Shown: in pieces, positions 45,611-56,049 of the stretch
Numbering within the stretch: the stretch's first letter is position 1
Layout: each line of letters starts with the position of its first letter
Origin: Siphonodentalium dalli
Taxonomy: Eukaryota; Mollusca; Scaphopoda; Gadilida; Siphonodentaliidae
Assembly (NCBI GenBank): GCA_032622095.1
Contig: CP136065.1
Span: 42,259,503 to 42,323,502 of the forward strand
Direction of reading: 5' to 3'
DNA length: 64,000 nt
Notes under the pieces: generated by a model
What the model was told of the DNA's origin: nothing
Seen by the model: only the letters and a program-made list of their open reading frames with translations
Databases searched by the model: none
Program-made: the position numbers and the translations under genes

Positions 45611-47498
45611 ACATTTTGGTGGGAAATGTATTGTTTTTGACCGAATATATTACTAGTTCCCACGCGGGTGTAGGGGTAGTAAAATATATTTTACACCGCG
45701 TTTGTTACAATAAACAACCCATCCCCAATCCCACCAGAATTTCACTAACTTCTGAGTTATTCAGTATCTCAGCATATGCCCCCACGTGTTGTGCTCAACC
45801 GCATGGACAATTATTTCACTCAGTCTATACGTAGCGAACTTAGATTCAAATAATGGATATATATTAGATATATCTGCATCTTATATCAAGCTAGTCGCTC
45901 CTGGCGTGCGTCGCCTCCACCATTGCATCTCAGCCAACACTATTGCGACAAAATAAAAAAAGATATCAACAAAATAAGCATTGATGTTTCTTATATGTAG
46001 GTCACTGAAGGTCATGACTGATGCAGATTTACTTTTCTTTTGGAATTGGCAATTTAGAAGAGTTATCATTAATCCAAATCTTCTTTTCATATTTTGCACC
46101 AAACATGTCCCAAAACATCCAGAGTTTGGATGTCAATTGTAAACATCTGAGAGGTCAATGTTTCATGTTTGCCGTCCAATACGTCTAATTGTACAAATAG
46201 AACTTATTAATATTTTCTAGATTACCTGGTCCTTAGTGTAAGTAATTTTACACTAGTCATGACCTTCGCCGCACATGGGTATTTTCACACGTAAGAGAAC
46301 CAACAACCCTTTCCTCAGAGTCCATGCATCCTGGCATAATCTGGTTGCATACCTGTACTTAATATTCCAATATAGAATATCAGCTTTAACGTTGTTTCAT
46401 ATGGAGATGGTTAACTTAACTGTGAAATAATTCCACTGTACATAGAAATCACGATCCCCCCCCCCCCCCCAGTGATCATGTGACAAAATTGACCTGGAAC
46501 ATGAGTCAGATTACCCTCTCTTCGCCTGGATCATAAATTTATATATACTTATCAGAAATATAGCTAGAATCTATACTGCTGGGTCGATTATGGCCGTCTA
46601 AAGCAAAATGCACCAGCGCGAAGATCAACCGCTATGCCTCTATTAAAGTCAAGGCTATCTATTCTGTAATTCAATGTCATTTCTCATCGAGCGCTGTCGA
46701 ATATAATGTACCTCTTATAATAAGTAAATCTGCATGAGCGCTGCCAAAAGCCTCGAATGGACATTTGTCAGATTCCATTTTCAACTCATCGCGAAACAAA
46801 ACGTGTTTCTCCCCCAGCGGAAACCATTAGATACCACAAATTAGAAACTATTAGAAATACATCAAGAGAAGTAATTATGGCGTCGATGTAGGATGTGCGC
46901 CGGAGAGGCCGCTTAAAACCTTTAATGTTTCTTCGTGTATTATAGGATTTCGCGAGTGCATGTGTCAGATGTACTTATATATTACTGAAACTTTTTAATC
47001 AAGCATGGGCCATACTTCAGTGTTCATCCCAAACTTTCCTACCTCAAATCCGTTTGTTCTGCAACAAATACCATCCTCCTACATGCACGGGATTGGGAGA
47101 GGCCGCCATTACAGTTTCGGACCATTTTACTTTCGGACTAATTTTATTTTAAACTGTTATCACCTTCTATTTTTAACCGTTTCTATGTGTGGCAACTGGT
47201 GCGGTTGATGGATATCTCGTGGAGATGCGTGACTGCTTTCCTGGGTGGGCTTGTTCCTGTCTGTAGGAATGTGTTTTCTGATGTAATTTTGAATTAAATA
47301 TGTAAATCCAAATTGATAATTCCAGTCAACGTATGTTTATGAAGAGGCCGGGTAGTCAGGCCATGCAGTGTTCAAACCTTATTTATGATGTGTGCATACT
47401 TACATGCACAAACATTTGTAACTACATTTGTTCGTTCTACAGTGTGACTGGCTTCTCTGGAAAGCATCGGTACCTCAGTGTGTAGCCCATCAGTCCGT
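45611..47498. other. Non-coding interval
   Basis: No supported gene or RNA. It contains a run of 15 C at 46456-46470. Short ORFs near 45616, 45881 and 47005 show no recognisable domain. Confidence 0.4.
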
Positions 47499-48450
47499 GT
47501 GTTGTTCTAGTCCAAGTCTTCTTGTACTAAACCAGCTAAGATATTGGTATGGCGAGATGCTGGTGTTTAGTCCAAGTCCGCCTGCATAGGCTTCTTATAA
47601 CACGACTTACGCCCAGGATCTGTGGCGGGAATGTGTGGTGTATTTTACTCGATTTACCTAGCAAATCAATACATGATGCTATATACATCGGAAAGAGTGA
47701 CATCTTATGGTCATAATGGTGTATAATAATCTAACTTTCATGTTAAATTACGCATAGAATATTCCGGTTGATTGTCACTGACATCGCTGTTTTCATATTT
47801 TGTTTACGTTTTAACTTAAACCCGAAGAGTTACGAAGAACCTCGGCATTGTCCGGAGTTTGTTTTGGGCGTGACGAATTTATATACAAACAAAATGGCAG
47901 TCCCCGTATTATTCTAATGCTTGTTGTGTTTACACTGTTTTAAACTGTCAGATGGTTGTAATTCCCGTAATTTATTTAATGTATTACATTTATATCTTCA
48001 ATATTTACTTAATCTATGTATTTATTTATTCATTGACACGTATAATTACGACTACAATGGAGAATTCATCGTGATTGGTTGATCGAAAATCTACGGAATA
48101 TTTTCACCGGAAAATGCCGAACGCAGTTCGCGAGGTCAACTGAGTTCGCATACTTTAAAAAAAATTGTAAACATTGCGGCAAATGTCTCTTTTCACATTT
48201 AATTACCGCTTTCAATTCACAACTGATGTGGGTTTCTGATCAAATAACATGTCTTCTGGTGAAAATATCCGTTTATTGTCGCAATTGTGATATTTTATTT
48301 CATATAATTGTGGTTTTATTTGAGCGGGTCACTAACGTTTAAGTCGTGTTATAAGAAGTCTATGCAGGCGGGCTTGGACTAAACACCAGCATCTCGCCAT
48401 ACCAATATCTTAGCTGGTTTAGTACAAGAAGACTTGGACTAGTGTTGTTC
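47499..48450. mobile_element. Mutator-like MITE with perfect 9-bp target duplication, copy 2
   Basis: The element is 47508-48441 (934 bp), flanked by GTGTTGTTC on both sides. The termini TAGTCCAAGTCTTCTTGTAC and its inverse match copy 1, and the arms share GGCGAGATGCTGG. The interior is in the opposite orientation to copy 1 (AATTTATTTAATGTATTACA near 47970 against its complement near 30270). It contains no transposase. Confidence 0.92.
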
Positions 48451-48690
48451 AAGTTATAGAATAATATCCAGAACTCAACAGTAACTCTTTCGGAACTTCG
48501 GATGATTCTTTTGCGTTGTTTGCACCAGTTGAGCAAATTCCTAGTGATATTAACTGTATTTTATCTTGATGTATAATTGACTCAGTCATTCCGCTTGTTT
48601 TTTTTTACCCCGATTGACGGGGGTGCGCCGTAAAATCACCGGAGAAATCTCAATAAAAACATAGCCATATGCCTCGCGATCTACTTCAGA
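48451..48690. other. Non-coding interval
   Basis: No gene recognised. The right edge (GATCTACTTCAG) is the same outer flank found beside the MITEs of gene copies 1 and 2. Confidence 0.5.
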
Positions 48691-48959
48691 TTAACCCTTT
48701 CATTACCAAATTGATTTCCCCATTTGTTAATGGAAAGATACATTGAAATGGCCTATTTCATATCGAGGGATGTTCAGAAAATGTAATCAGACGACAGACA
48801 CATGAAAGGATCATACAAGTAAGAGCAGCAGGATTCATATTCATTGGTGAAAAAATATTCTGATATTACATTCAACAAACAGCCTTTGGTGGAACTTTTT
48901 AGCTGAACATTTCCTAATGGAACTACTCGTCGATGAGCGTTTAGTAAAGAAAGGGTTAA
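48691..48959. mobile_element. TTAA-flanked piggyBac-type MITE upstream of gene copy 3
   Basis: 269 bp. Left TTAACCCTTTCATTACCAAA; right inverse (GTAAAGAAAGGGTTAA). It carries the same internal words as the MITEs at 5099 and 26217 (CGAGGGATGTTCA, AATCAGACGA, TTCAACAAACAGCC) in the same orientation relative to the gene. It lacks their ~400-bp internal segment, so it is closer to the original size. It ends 81 bp before the ATG. Confidence 0.8.
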
Positions 48960-49014
48960 GATAACCTGCCATTTCAATGACGAATCTTCCCATTTCAACA
49001 ATGGTTAATTATAT

Positions 49015-49033
49015 TTTGCTTTTTATTTTTCAG
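49015..49033 (+). other. 3' splice site of a 5'-UTR intron (copy 3)
   Basis: TTTTGCTTTTTATTTTTCAG ends at 49033, followed by AAAAGTC and the ATG at 49041, matching copies 1 and 2. Confidence 0.8.
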
Positions 49034-49040
49034 AAAAGTC

Positions 49041-50540
49041 ATGTCGGCTGCTGCATTTTGTAAGCTCGACTCCCGACCATTTGATTCGTTCTGCGGCACC
49101 CACTTCATACCATGCTGTGCATCGTGCCATGCAGTCGCATATCCTGAATGTAAACTCGAAGACTTGACGAAAGCGACAGCAAAAATGGAAGCGGATGTCC
49201 AAAAATACGAATCGTGTCTTGCTAAGTTAATTTCAAAAGCGAAAGAGATGCAGGAATCTGTTCCCGGTTGGCTAACCAAACAGGACGGAATGGAAGATGA
49301 TATGATAGCTAATGTGAAGAAGTTATTTCTTGAAATTCGCAGGATCGTTGATGATTGCGAGAAGAATGCGCTTAATCGTGTGGGAGAGACCATGTCAAAG
49401 CATAAACTGGCGGCAAGGAGTGTGGATATGATAGTAAATGTTTTATCCGAACTGAAGCAAGAACAACGCGTATCGTCACCAGGACCAGGACAAGAGGTGG
49501 AATCATGTTCCAGCGAAGGGTCGGCTATAAATGTGGATGAAGTTCCTGTCCATTCAGATGCTACTTCTAAAGTATCAACTGCAAAAAGGGCTAAAATTCT
49601 AAACAAGCGTTCAATCAAGCTCCATCAGGCGATAGCCAAGTCAGAAAGTCTGATCGGCGATTATGAAAACCTATCGCCGATATATTACGAGACCGTCATC
49701 AATAAAGGCGTTGTGGATTCTGTAGAGAATATTTTAAAAGATTCTTCTAATATCCATATCTGTCAGAAACCTATCACGATCAGTCAATTGGTCAAGGAAT
49801 TCGACTTTTCCTGCGGAGGAACTTGCTCGGTCATGACGTTCCTCAACAAGAGTCCGGAGTCGGACATGATTATTGCATCCCACAAGCCGAACAAACTCAG
49901 TATGGTAGCTAAAAGCGGTAAAACCATCAAGTCTATCGCCCTCGCCATCAATGGCCGACCGATGGGTATTTGTCTTCTGGATAATCTCATCTACATAACG
50001 CATATTAATCAAGATCAGATATCAGTGTACAAAACCTCAGATCTCAGTCACCAAAAATCGTTGCGTGTATCCGGAGGGTGTGGAGGTATCGGATCCGTCG
50101 GGGACAGATTAGTTGTTACGTGTGAGAAGGATTGTTGCGTGCGTGCTCTAACAACGAGTGGTGACGTCATTGCTCAGTCATCACACGCCTTCATCAAAAA
50201 TCCATGGGGCGTGGCTGTATCTCCGGAGGCCGACGCCGTGTTTGTGACCGATTGTTCGTCAAATCAGGTGGTAGTGTTGTCACCGGATCTCGCGACACAC
50301 ATCAGAACGATATCATGCGGCGGGTATTCTCCGGAGGGTGTGTGTGTGTTTGGTGGCAACATTTACGTCTGCAACAACGGCAGTAATCAAGTGACGGAAC
50401 TGAGCCGTGACGGACAACGTAGTCGCTCCGTAATATCAGAAACCTTCCCCGTCGGAATATGTGTCAACCCTGCCAGGGTGTGCTTCGTGGTTTCAAGTTG
50501 GGCGAACGAGTCTATCACATCATACGTGGGTCAGATGTAA
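49041..50540 (+). CDS. TRIM-like B-box / coiled-coil / NHL-like beta-propeller protein, copy 3
   Basis: 499 residues, intact, opposite in strand to copies 1 and 2 and clearly more diverged from both. The B-box-like motif keeps C7, D10, C18, H21, C26, C29 and C37 and again has Y34. The coiled-coil region retains VPGWLTKQDG and MSKHKL. The linker is shorter. Propeller blades include NPWGVAVSPEADAVFVTD and NIYVCNNGSNQVTELSRDGQ. No RING, signal peptide or membrane segment. The start is fixed by the splice acceptor 7 bp upstream. Downstream, fragments of the propeller are repeated (50575-51230). Role inferred from family only: a cytosolic scaffold or regulatory protein whose propeller binds an unknown ligand. 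Confidence 0.87.
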   Translation: MSAAAFCKLDSRPFDSFCGTHFIPCCASCHAVAYPECKLEDLTKATAKMEADVQKYESCLAKLISKAKEMQESVPGWLTKQDGMEDDMIANVKKLFLEIRRIVDDCEKNALNRVGETMSKHKLAARSVDMIVNVLSELKQEQRVSSPGPGQEVESCSSEGSAINVDEVPVHSDATSKVSTAKRAKILNKRSIKLHQAIAKSESLIGDYENLSPIYYETVINKGVVDSVENILKDSSNIHICQKPITISQLVKEFDFSCGGTCSVMTFLNKSPESDMIIASHKPNKLSMVAKSGKTIKSIALAINGRPMGICLLDNLIYITHINQDQISVYKTSDLSHQKSLRVSGGCGGIGSVGDRLVVTCEKDCCVRALTTSGDVIAQSSHAFIKNPWGVAVSPEADAVFVTDCSSNQVVVLSPDLATHIRTISCGGYSPEGVCVFGGNIYVCNNGSNQVTELSRDGQRSRSVISETFPVGICVNPARVCFVVSSWANESITSYVGQM

Positions 50541-50574
50541 AATATCGAGGGAACTTCACGTACATTACATGAAA

Positions 50575-50645
50575 AGTCCCCGGACTTCGGGCACATCTCA
50601 TAACATTACCGTGTTGTGGTTCTTATCCGATGGATGCAAGAAACA
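50575..50645 (+). pseudogene. Degenerate propeller fragment in the 3' flank of gene copy 3
   Basis: GGGCACATCTCATAACATTA and GTTGTGGTTCTTATCCGATG resemble the coding stretch near 50292-50335 (ACACACATCAGAACGATATC) and, better, the repeated fragment at 51058-51105. Too decayed to read as protein. Confidence 0.45.
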
Positions 50646-50976
50646 TGTATGAACTTCAAGAACTCATTCATTCAAACAAAGTAAACAAGCACTCGGAATG
50701 TGTGAGGTGGTCAGATCCTAAGTGAGATGTTGTGGCTCTTTATACTATGTTTATACGTCATTTTGTGGGGAGAGGTATCAATACCTATATATGGAATACT
50801 GCCTACTGAATTCATCGATGTGGCGCTGAAAAACATAGCGTCCTTTCGTTTCAATATTCCACGTGCGGCCTCGTATAAATATCACGACGGGAGGGGCCAT
50901 ACAACGGACTGGTTTAATATATATTAGGCCTTACAGGGACTCAATACATTTGCATTGGATACATGTGAAAAGGCAT

Positions 50977-51230
50977 GGGCGAACGACTCTATCACATCAT
51001 ACGTGGGTCAGCTGTAAAATATCGAGGGAACTTCACGTAAATTACATGAAAAGTCTCGCGACACATCTCAGAACGATATCGTGTGGCAGGACTTATCCAA
51101 TGGGTGTGTGTGTGTTCGTCGACAACATTTACATCTGCAACAATAATAAAGTGGTGGAACTGAGCCGTGACGGGCAACATAGTCGCTTAGTCATATCAGT
51201 AACCAGTCCCATTGAAATATGCATAATAGG
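50977..51230 (+). pseudogene. Rearranged C-terminal fragment of a fourth TRIM-like paralogue
   Basis: Bases 50977-51053 repeat the end and 3' flank of gene copy 3 (GGGCGAACGACTCTATCACA; TAAAATATCGAGGGAACTTC). They are joined directly to a propeller segment at 51053-51230 reading LATHLRTISCG, then CNNNKVVELSRDGQ and VISVTSPIEICI. This segment agrees better with copies 1 and 2 (HLRTI, VTSPI) than with adjacent copy 3. A three-residue gap is present, the order is swapped relative to an intact gene, and the frame runs into unrelated sequence. Confidence 0.75.
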
Positions 51231-51294
51231 AAAATACAGCGAAATAGCGGAATAAAAAATGCAGCGAAATATAGAAATAGGAAATTATTTTTAC

Positions 51295-51450
51295 TAACTA
51301 AATAACGGAGATATTTGAAGAACTGTTTTAAAGAGCGTAACCCAAACCTCCCCAAGCCCCCACCCAATATGACAATGGCCATCTAATCGTGAACCCCGAT
51401 TAGTTATCTTTTGATAGACAAGCGTGTGCTTATTAAGTTAATAGGTGCTC
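51295..51450. mobile_element. Fragment of the long-TIR foldback family of blocks C1/C2
   Basis: CTAAATAACGGAGATATTTG and TTTTAAAGAGCG are shared with 18751 and 58600, then GCCATCTAATCGTGAACCCC as at 58830. Internally deleted. Confidence 0.6.
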
Positions 51451-51589
51451 TACTACTTCATCTTCTTCTTCTCTCCTATATATTTTGATACAATCTGTAT
51501 TCGAGAGATAACCCACATCCTCCGGACCTCAATGATATGATCGTGAATGAATATTGATATACCCCACTAAACTTTGACAAACACCAGTA

Positions 51590-51948
51590 ATGGTGTGTAG
51601 ATATCTGTTTGTCTGTCTGTCATTTATACAAATTTACGATTCTCCACCGATCGAGACCAAACTTCCTATCTAGGGGTAAAATCCCACGGACACGGTCGTT
51701 GTCGTATTGGCGACCCCGTGCGACGCCCGTGCAGCGCATGCGCAGACGAGATCTCGGAAACGGGTGGAGCTATCGACTTGAAATTTGGTATGTGAATGTA
51801 TCTTGCCCCGGATACGAATTTTATCGGGTCGCCGAGCCCGTGCGACGCCAGCTTCGCGCATGCGCAGACCAGATATCGGAAACGGGTAGAGCTATCGACT
51901 TGAAATTTGGTTTTTGAATAGCCCGGACAACGTGGGCTCATCGGCTAG
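51590..51948 (+). mobile_element. Non-autonomous Helitron-like element 1 (5' end unclear)
   Basis: The 3' end has the hairpin AGCCCGGACAACGTGGGCT, a short spacer and terminal CTAG at 51945-51948. An early (CTGT)n tract follows the start. Internal words are GGAAACGGGTGGAGCTATCG and GAATTTTATCGGGTCGCCGA. No Rep/helicase. Confidence 0.75.
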
Positions 51949-52457
51949 TCTCATATATATTTTGAAGACCTCTGTTTGTCTGTATGTTTGTTTGTCTGTA
52001 TGTATGTCATTTATACAAATCTACGATTCTCGACCGATCGGTACGAAACTTGGTACGTGTGTATAGTTTGACCAGGTGGTCGTCGTTGTCGTATTGGCGA
52101 GCCCGTGCGGCGCCCGCTTCGCGCATGCGCAGACGAGATCTCGGAAACGGGTGGAGCTATCGACTTGAAATTTGCTATGTGAATGTATCTTGCCCCGGAT
52201 ACGAATTTTATCGGGTCGCCGAGCCCGTGCGACGCCAGCTTCGCGCATGCGCAGACCAGATCTCGGAAACGGGTGGAGCTATCTACTTGAAATTTGGTAT
52301 GTGAATGTATCTTGCCCCGGATACGAATTTTATCGGGTCGCCGAGCCCGTGCGATGCCAGCTTCGCGCATGCGCAGACCAGATATCGGAAACGGGTAGAG
52401 CTATCGACTTGAAATTTGGTTTTTGAATAGCCCGGACAACGTGGGCTCATCGGCTGG
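51949..52457 (+). mobile_element. Non-autonomous Helitron-like element 2
   Basis: Begins TCTCATATATATTTTGAAGA immediately after element 1's CTAG and ends hairpin + CTGG (the CTRR rule). An internal unit of about 120 bp (GGGTGGAGCTATC...CGCATGCGCAGACCAG) is repeated three times, so it is longer than element 3. Confidence 0.8.
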
Positions 52458-52902
52458 TCTCATATATATTTTGAAGACCTCTGTTTGTCTGTCTGTATGT
52501 TTGTTTGTCTGTATGTATGTCATTTATACAAATCTACGATTCTCGACCGATCGGGACGAAACTTGGTACGTGTGTGTAGTTTGACTAGGCGGTCGTCGTT
52601 GTCGTATTGGCGAGCCCGTGCTGCGCATGCGCGAATGCGCAGACGAGATCTCGGAAACGGGTTGAGCTATCGACTTGAAATTTGGTATGTGAATGTATCT
52701 TGCCCCGGATACGAATTTTATCGGGTCGCCGAGCCCGTGCGACGCCAGCTTCGCGCATGCGCAGACCAGATCTCGGAAACAGGTAGAGCTGTCGACTTGA
52801 AATTTGGTTTTTGAATAGCCCGGACAACGTCGGGCTGGGTAGAGCTATCGACTTGAAATTTGGTTTTTGAATAGCCCGGACAACGTCGGGCTCATCGGCT
52901 AG
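52458..52902 (+). mobile_element. Non-autonomous Helitron-like element 3
   Basis: Begins TCTCATATATATTTTGAAG and ends CATCGGCTAG at 52902. The 3' hairpin segment (AGCCCGGACAACGTCGGGCT) is duplicated at about 52817 and 52873, giving a doubled end. Confidence 0.8.
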
Positions 52903-52929
52903 TCTAATATATATTTTGGGACTTCTGTT

Positions 52930-52960
<31 letters not shown>

Positions 52961-53240
52961 TAGCTATGGCCGGGAAAACTGCCGGACGGATTTCGACGAA
53001 ATTTGATAGCTATGGGTACTTTTGTCCGGGGAGTGTTTTGGACGGGTCAAATCGTGACCCCGACCTGACCTTGGCCTTCAAAACGGTCAATTCAAGGTCA
53101 AAACTGGTAAAAACGGACGGATTTCGACGAAATTTGATACCTAGGAGTACTTTTGTCAATGGTCAATTCAAGGTCAAATCGCGCCTTTCGACGGAAAGCA
53201 GAGGGGAAACAGCCCGGACGAAGTCGGGCCCACCAGCTAG
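52903..53240 (+). mobile_element. Non-autonomous Helitron-like element 4, different subfamily
   Basis: Begins TCTAATATATATTTTGGGAC, then (TCTG)n, then GGCCGGGAAAACTGCCGGAC and GGATTTCGACGAAATTTGAT twice. Ends with the hairpin AGCCCGGACGAAGTCGGGCC, CACCAG and CTAG. The interior matches 61023-61530 rather than elements 1-3. Confidence 0.8.
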
Positions 53241-53691
53241 TTATAATATATACTATATAGGTCCGCTCCAAAATGTATAGAGAAATTTCCAGCACGTGTT
53301 ATGCGCACTGTTGCTTTAATCAGATTAGACAGGTTATTTGTTTACCAAACGACAGGTGGTCCCATCCAGAAGGACAAGTAATCAGTTTACAAGTGTAAGT
53401 CGAATCCGTTTTAGTCGACTACCAACATATGATTTTCAATTGAAATGAAATAGTTCCGTCGACAGATTACACAAGTGCGATTCTGAGAATTATCACACGC
53501 CTGAAACTCGTGCGAATTATGTTGATAGATAATAAAAAATAATATTTAATGCAACATACACCCAATGGGCAGTTGCACATATAATAAATACAACATATAT
53601 CAACATAAAGAATAATTTAACATGAGTAATCACGTAGTATATGCATATACGTTCTCGTGAATTTACTGTCATAAAATATCACGTATACTTG

Positions 53692-54153
53692 CTAGCTTTT
53701 GTTATATATATGTATATTGTCTCGAATGGTGAAGAAAGACCGGATCATGTCGCATATAACGTTAACGGTTGCAATTTGTTCATTCTGCATAATAAATCTG
53801 AACTTCTCATAATTTGTCATTTCTAAGAAATGGGGACACGTTGCAATTATGTCCTTTAAATAAGTTTCACGAATACTTTCGTAGGCCTCACATTATAAGA
53901 TAAAATGATATTGTGACTCAATTTGTTTTGAATTACACACGGAACACAGGTTTTGGGGGCTGTTTGTTTCTCCTTTTTTCGATTTCCAGTCGATGATTAT
54001 CAATCTTGTGAATAGAATGCTCACTTTGACAGATCGCGCATTGACAACGTATGGTTCAATTTCATACTTTGACTTGAATAATCTATACGTTCGTATTTTA
54101 TTTTCAATGATCGCTTTCTTTTCGGCATGATTTACATTATAGAATCTCATCAA
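53692..54153 (-). pseudogene. LINE ORF2 C-terminal relic
   Basis: On the minus strand it reads FKSKYEIEPYV, NLCSVCNSKQIESQYHFIL, a TAA stop near 53890-53893, then in the same frame CEAYESIRETYLKDIIATC and NYEKFRFIMQNEQ, ending at a stop at 53692. The C-x2-C ... H-x4-C pattern, followed by CP/CxxY and an FxxLM-like tail, is typical of the carboxy terminus of animal non-LTR retrotransposon reverse transcriptases. The single in-frame stop (probably CAA to TAA) suggests fairly recent inactivation of this segment. Confidence 0.75.
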
Positions 54154-54234
54154 ATTATCAGATGTTTATGTATATACATTATTCTATTCTTATATAATCT
54201 TATTCTACCATAACTAGACAGGCAAATAAATAAC

Positions 54235-54900
54235 CAGTAATTAAGTTAGCAACACGGTAATAATGGTACTACATATATATAGGTCTGACGATTCAATCAG
54301 ACAAGGATTGATGTCTATTGAAGGGCACAAATCCTTCACAAATCACAGAAGTTGAAACGAGGTGTGTGCAATGTACTACACTGATGGATGGATAACTTAT
54401 GCGTGACAACTACATTGCCACGCTGTTGGTGGATAAATAATTCATGACACTGAGGTGCCGTTTGCTACAATTATGGGTAAAAAATCATTCGGTGAAAAAT
54501 CATTCATGACAGTGACTGGGATGCACAGTTTATTACACTCTTGAGAATATATAGTAATGATTCATGGCAGCCATGTGCAATTTGATACACTGCTGGATGG
54601 ATACATCGTGACGGCAACCGAATTTCCAAGAACGAGGGAAGAGGGACATTGGGACAGGGGGGTGTTGGGTTATCTCACATCTTCCATCTTTTGCCAAACT
54701 TGTCAACATTTGAAAATTTCAAGCCTGACGCATTAGTTGGAAATATCAGACCGAAACTAGGTTGATTGTTTTCTGATATTGTTATATTCCAACCGTTATT
54801 TAGTGTGAAATTTGTTGCGGTTTTCAAAAAAGTTGATTTTAGACTCAGAGTCAATTATTTTCCTACTTTCTGCTGATCTCGGTCAAATATTTGGACTGAT
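54235..54900. repeat. Inverted copy of the 240-740 dispersed repeat
   Basis: Contains GTTAGCAACACGGT, GACGATTCAATCAGACAAGG and ATTGATGTCTATTGAAGGGC, the inverse of 660-750. Further right, TTTCTGATATTGTTATATTC mirrors the region near 300. Repeats of GGATGGATA and ATTCATGACA lie between. Confidence 0.65.
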
Positions 54901-55480
54901 ATGGAATCATATAAAAAGTTTCAACCAAAGGCTTGGTATGTTGGAAATTTACAATTTTAGGTATCAGTCAGTGTGTATCAGTTGGAAAATTCCAACTTAA
55001 GTTTAATTCTCGGACTTGGAATTTCCGGTCTTTTTCAATAGGGTGGCATTGGAAATTATAAGGTGGACACCCCAAAGGAGACACTCTAAATCACCCCCGC
55101 GCGGAGCTCAGTCCTGGAAATAACAGACTCTTGCACAGATCTGACCGCCTTGCAATATTCTAACTTGATCAGTTCATTTCTGTTCGCTCACTATGATTTG
55201 TGTTGGGACTGTATTCGTGAATTAAAGCGACTCACTGAAATAACATAAAAGTCTGTAAAACAAGTACATGAAACAATAGATTTACTTTATTCTTATGTTC
55301 ATTATTAATATCTGTCCAATAATGAGCTTTCGGATGTCAAAACCATAAACATTACTGTCACAGTGGACTTATATACCTATACAAGACAAGTAAGTCCAAT
55401 AAACAAATCACTGTAACATTTATTGAGGTATGCACATGAAGGCGATATTTTATTGCAAGGTAAGATATAAAAATTGTTAC
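54901..55480. other. Non-coding interval
   Basis: No gene or repeat recognised. Confidence 0.35.
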
Positions 55481-55529
55481 ATTTGTGGAAGGGGTTGTTC
55501 GTGAAGTAAGCATGGGACACGTTTGGTCA

Positions 55530-56049
55530 ACTCAGTCATCGTTAAGCAAAACAACGATAAAATACATAACAATTCAGCTGATTCAAAATTATGAACGTAA
55601 TTTTTATGACAGGCTGAATTCGTCCACATCTACCAGAGCTATATTCTACAGCAAAATAAAAGACTCCATTAAAATGAACCGATATCTAGCATATTTGCCA
55701 GCGCATTTATCTAACTTCTCACTGAAAATACGAACAACCAATAATAAATTGCCAGTTGAAAAGAATAGATGGACAAAAGGAAAATATAATATAGATTTAA
55801 ATTGTGTTTTATGCAGCGATAACCCATGTGGTGAGTTCCATTTGTTATGTATATCAAGAGCTGAAAGATTTTCTCAAATTATATATTCCCAAATATTGTT
55901 GGGATAATCCGAGACACAATAAATTCCATGGATTACTTTATCTTGAAAGTATGAGCGTTCTGAAAAGATTGTGCATAACAATGGTTCAACATTTCGTTAT
56001 TGGAGAACAATCAACAAATGAATATACCAAAAGACAATTTATCTATTGA
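55530..56049 (+). pseudogene. LINE ORF2 C-terminal relic with one frameshift
   Basis: Reads LIQNYERNFYDRLNSS, then IKMNRYLAYLPAHLSNFSL, LPVEKNRWTKGKYNID, CVLCSDNPCGEFHLLC. A one-base frameshift near 55845-55855 then leads to YQELKDFLKLYIPKY and FHGLLYLESMSVLKRLC. Basic strand-helix text ending in C-x2-C ... H-x3-C followed by YxxLR-like and LL...LxxL motifs is the standard LINE ORF2 terminus. A possible polyadenylation signal AATAAA lies near 56361. It is a different element from 53692-54153 by sequence. Confidence 0.75.

Noticed and set aside
51609..52827. Repeated Arg-rich ORFs of 60-119 codons
   Set aside because: They are frames through the repeated Helitron-like units; no Rep or helicase motif.
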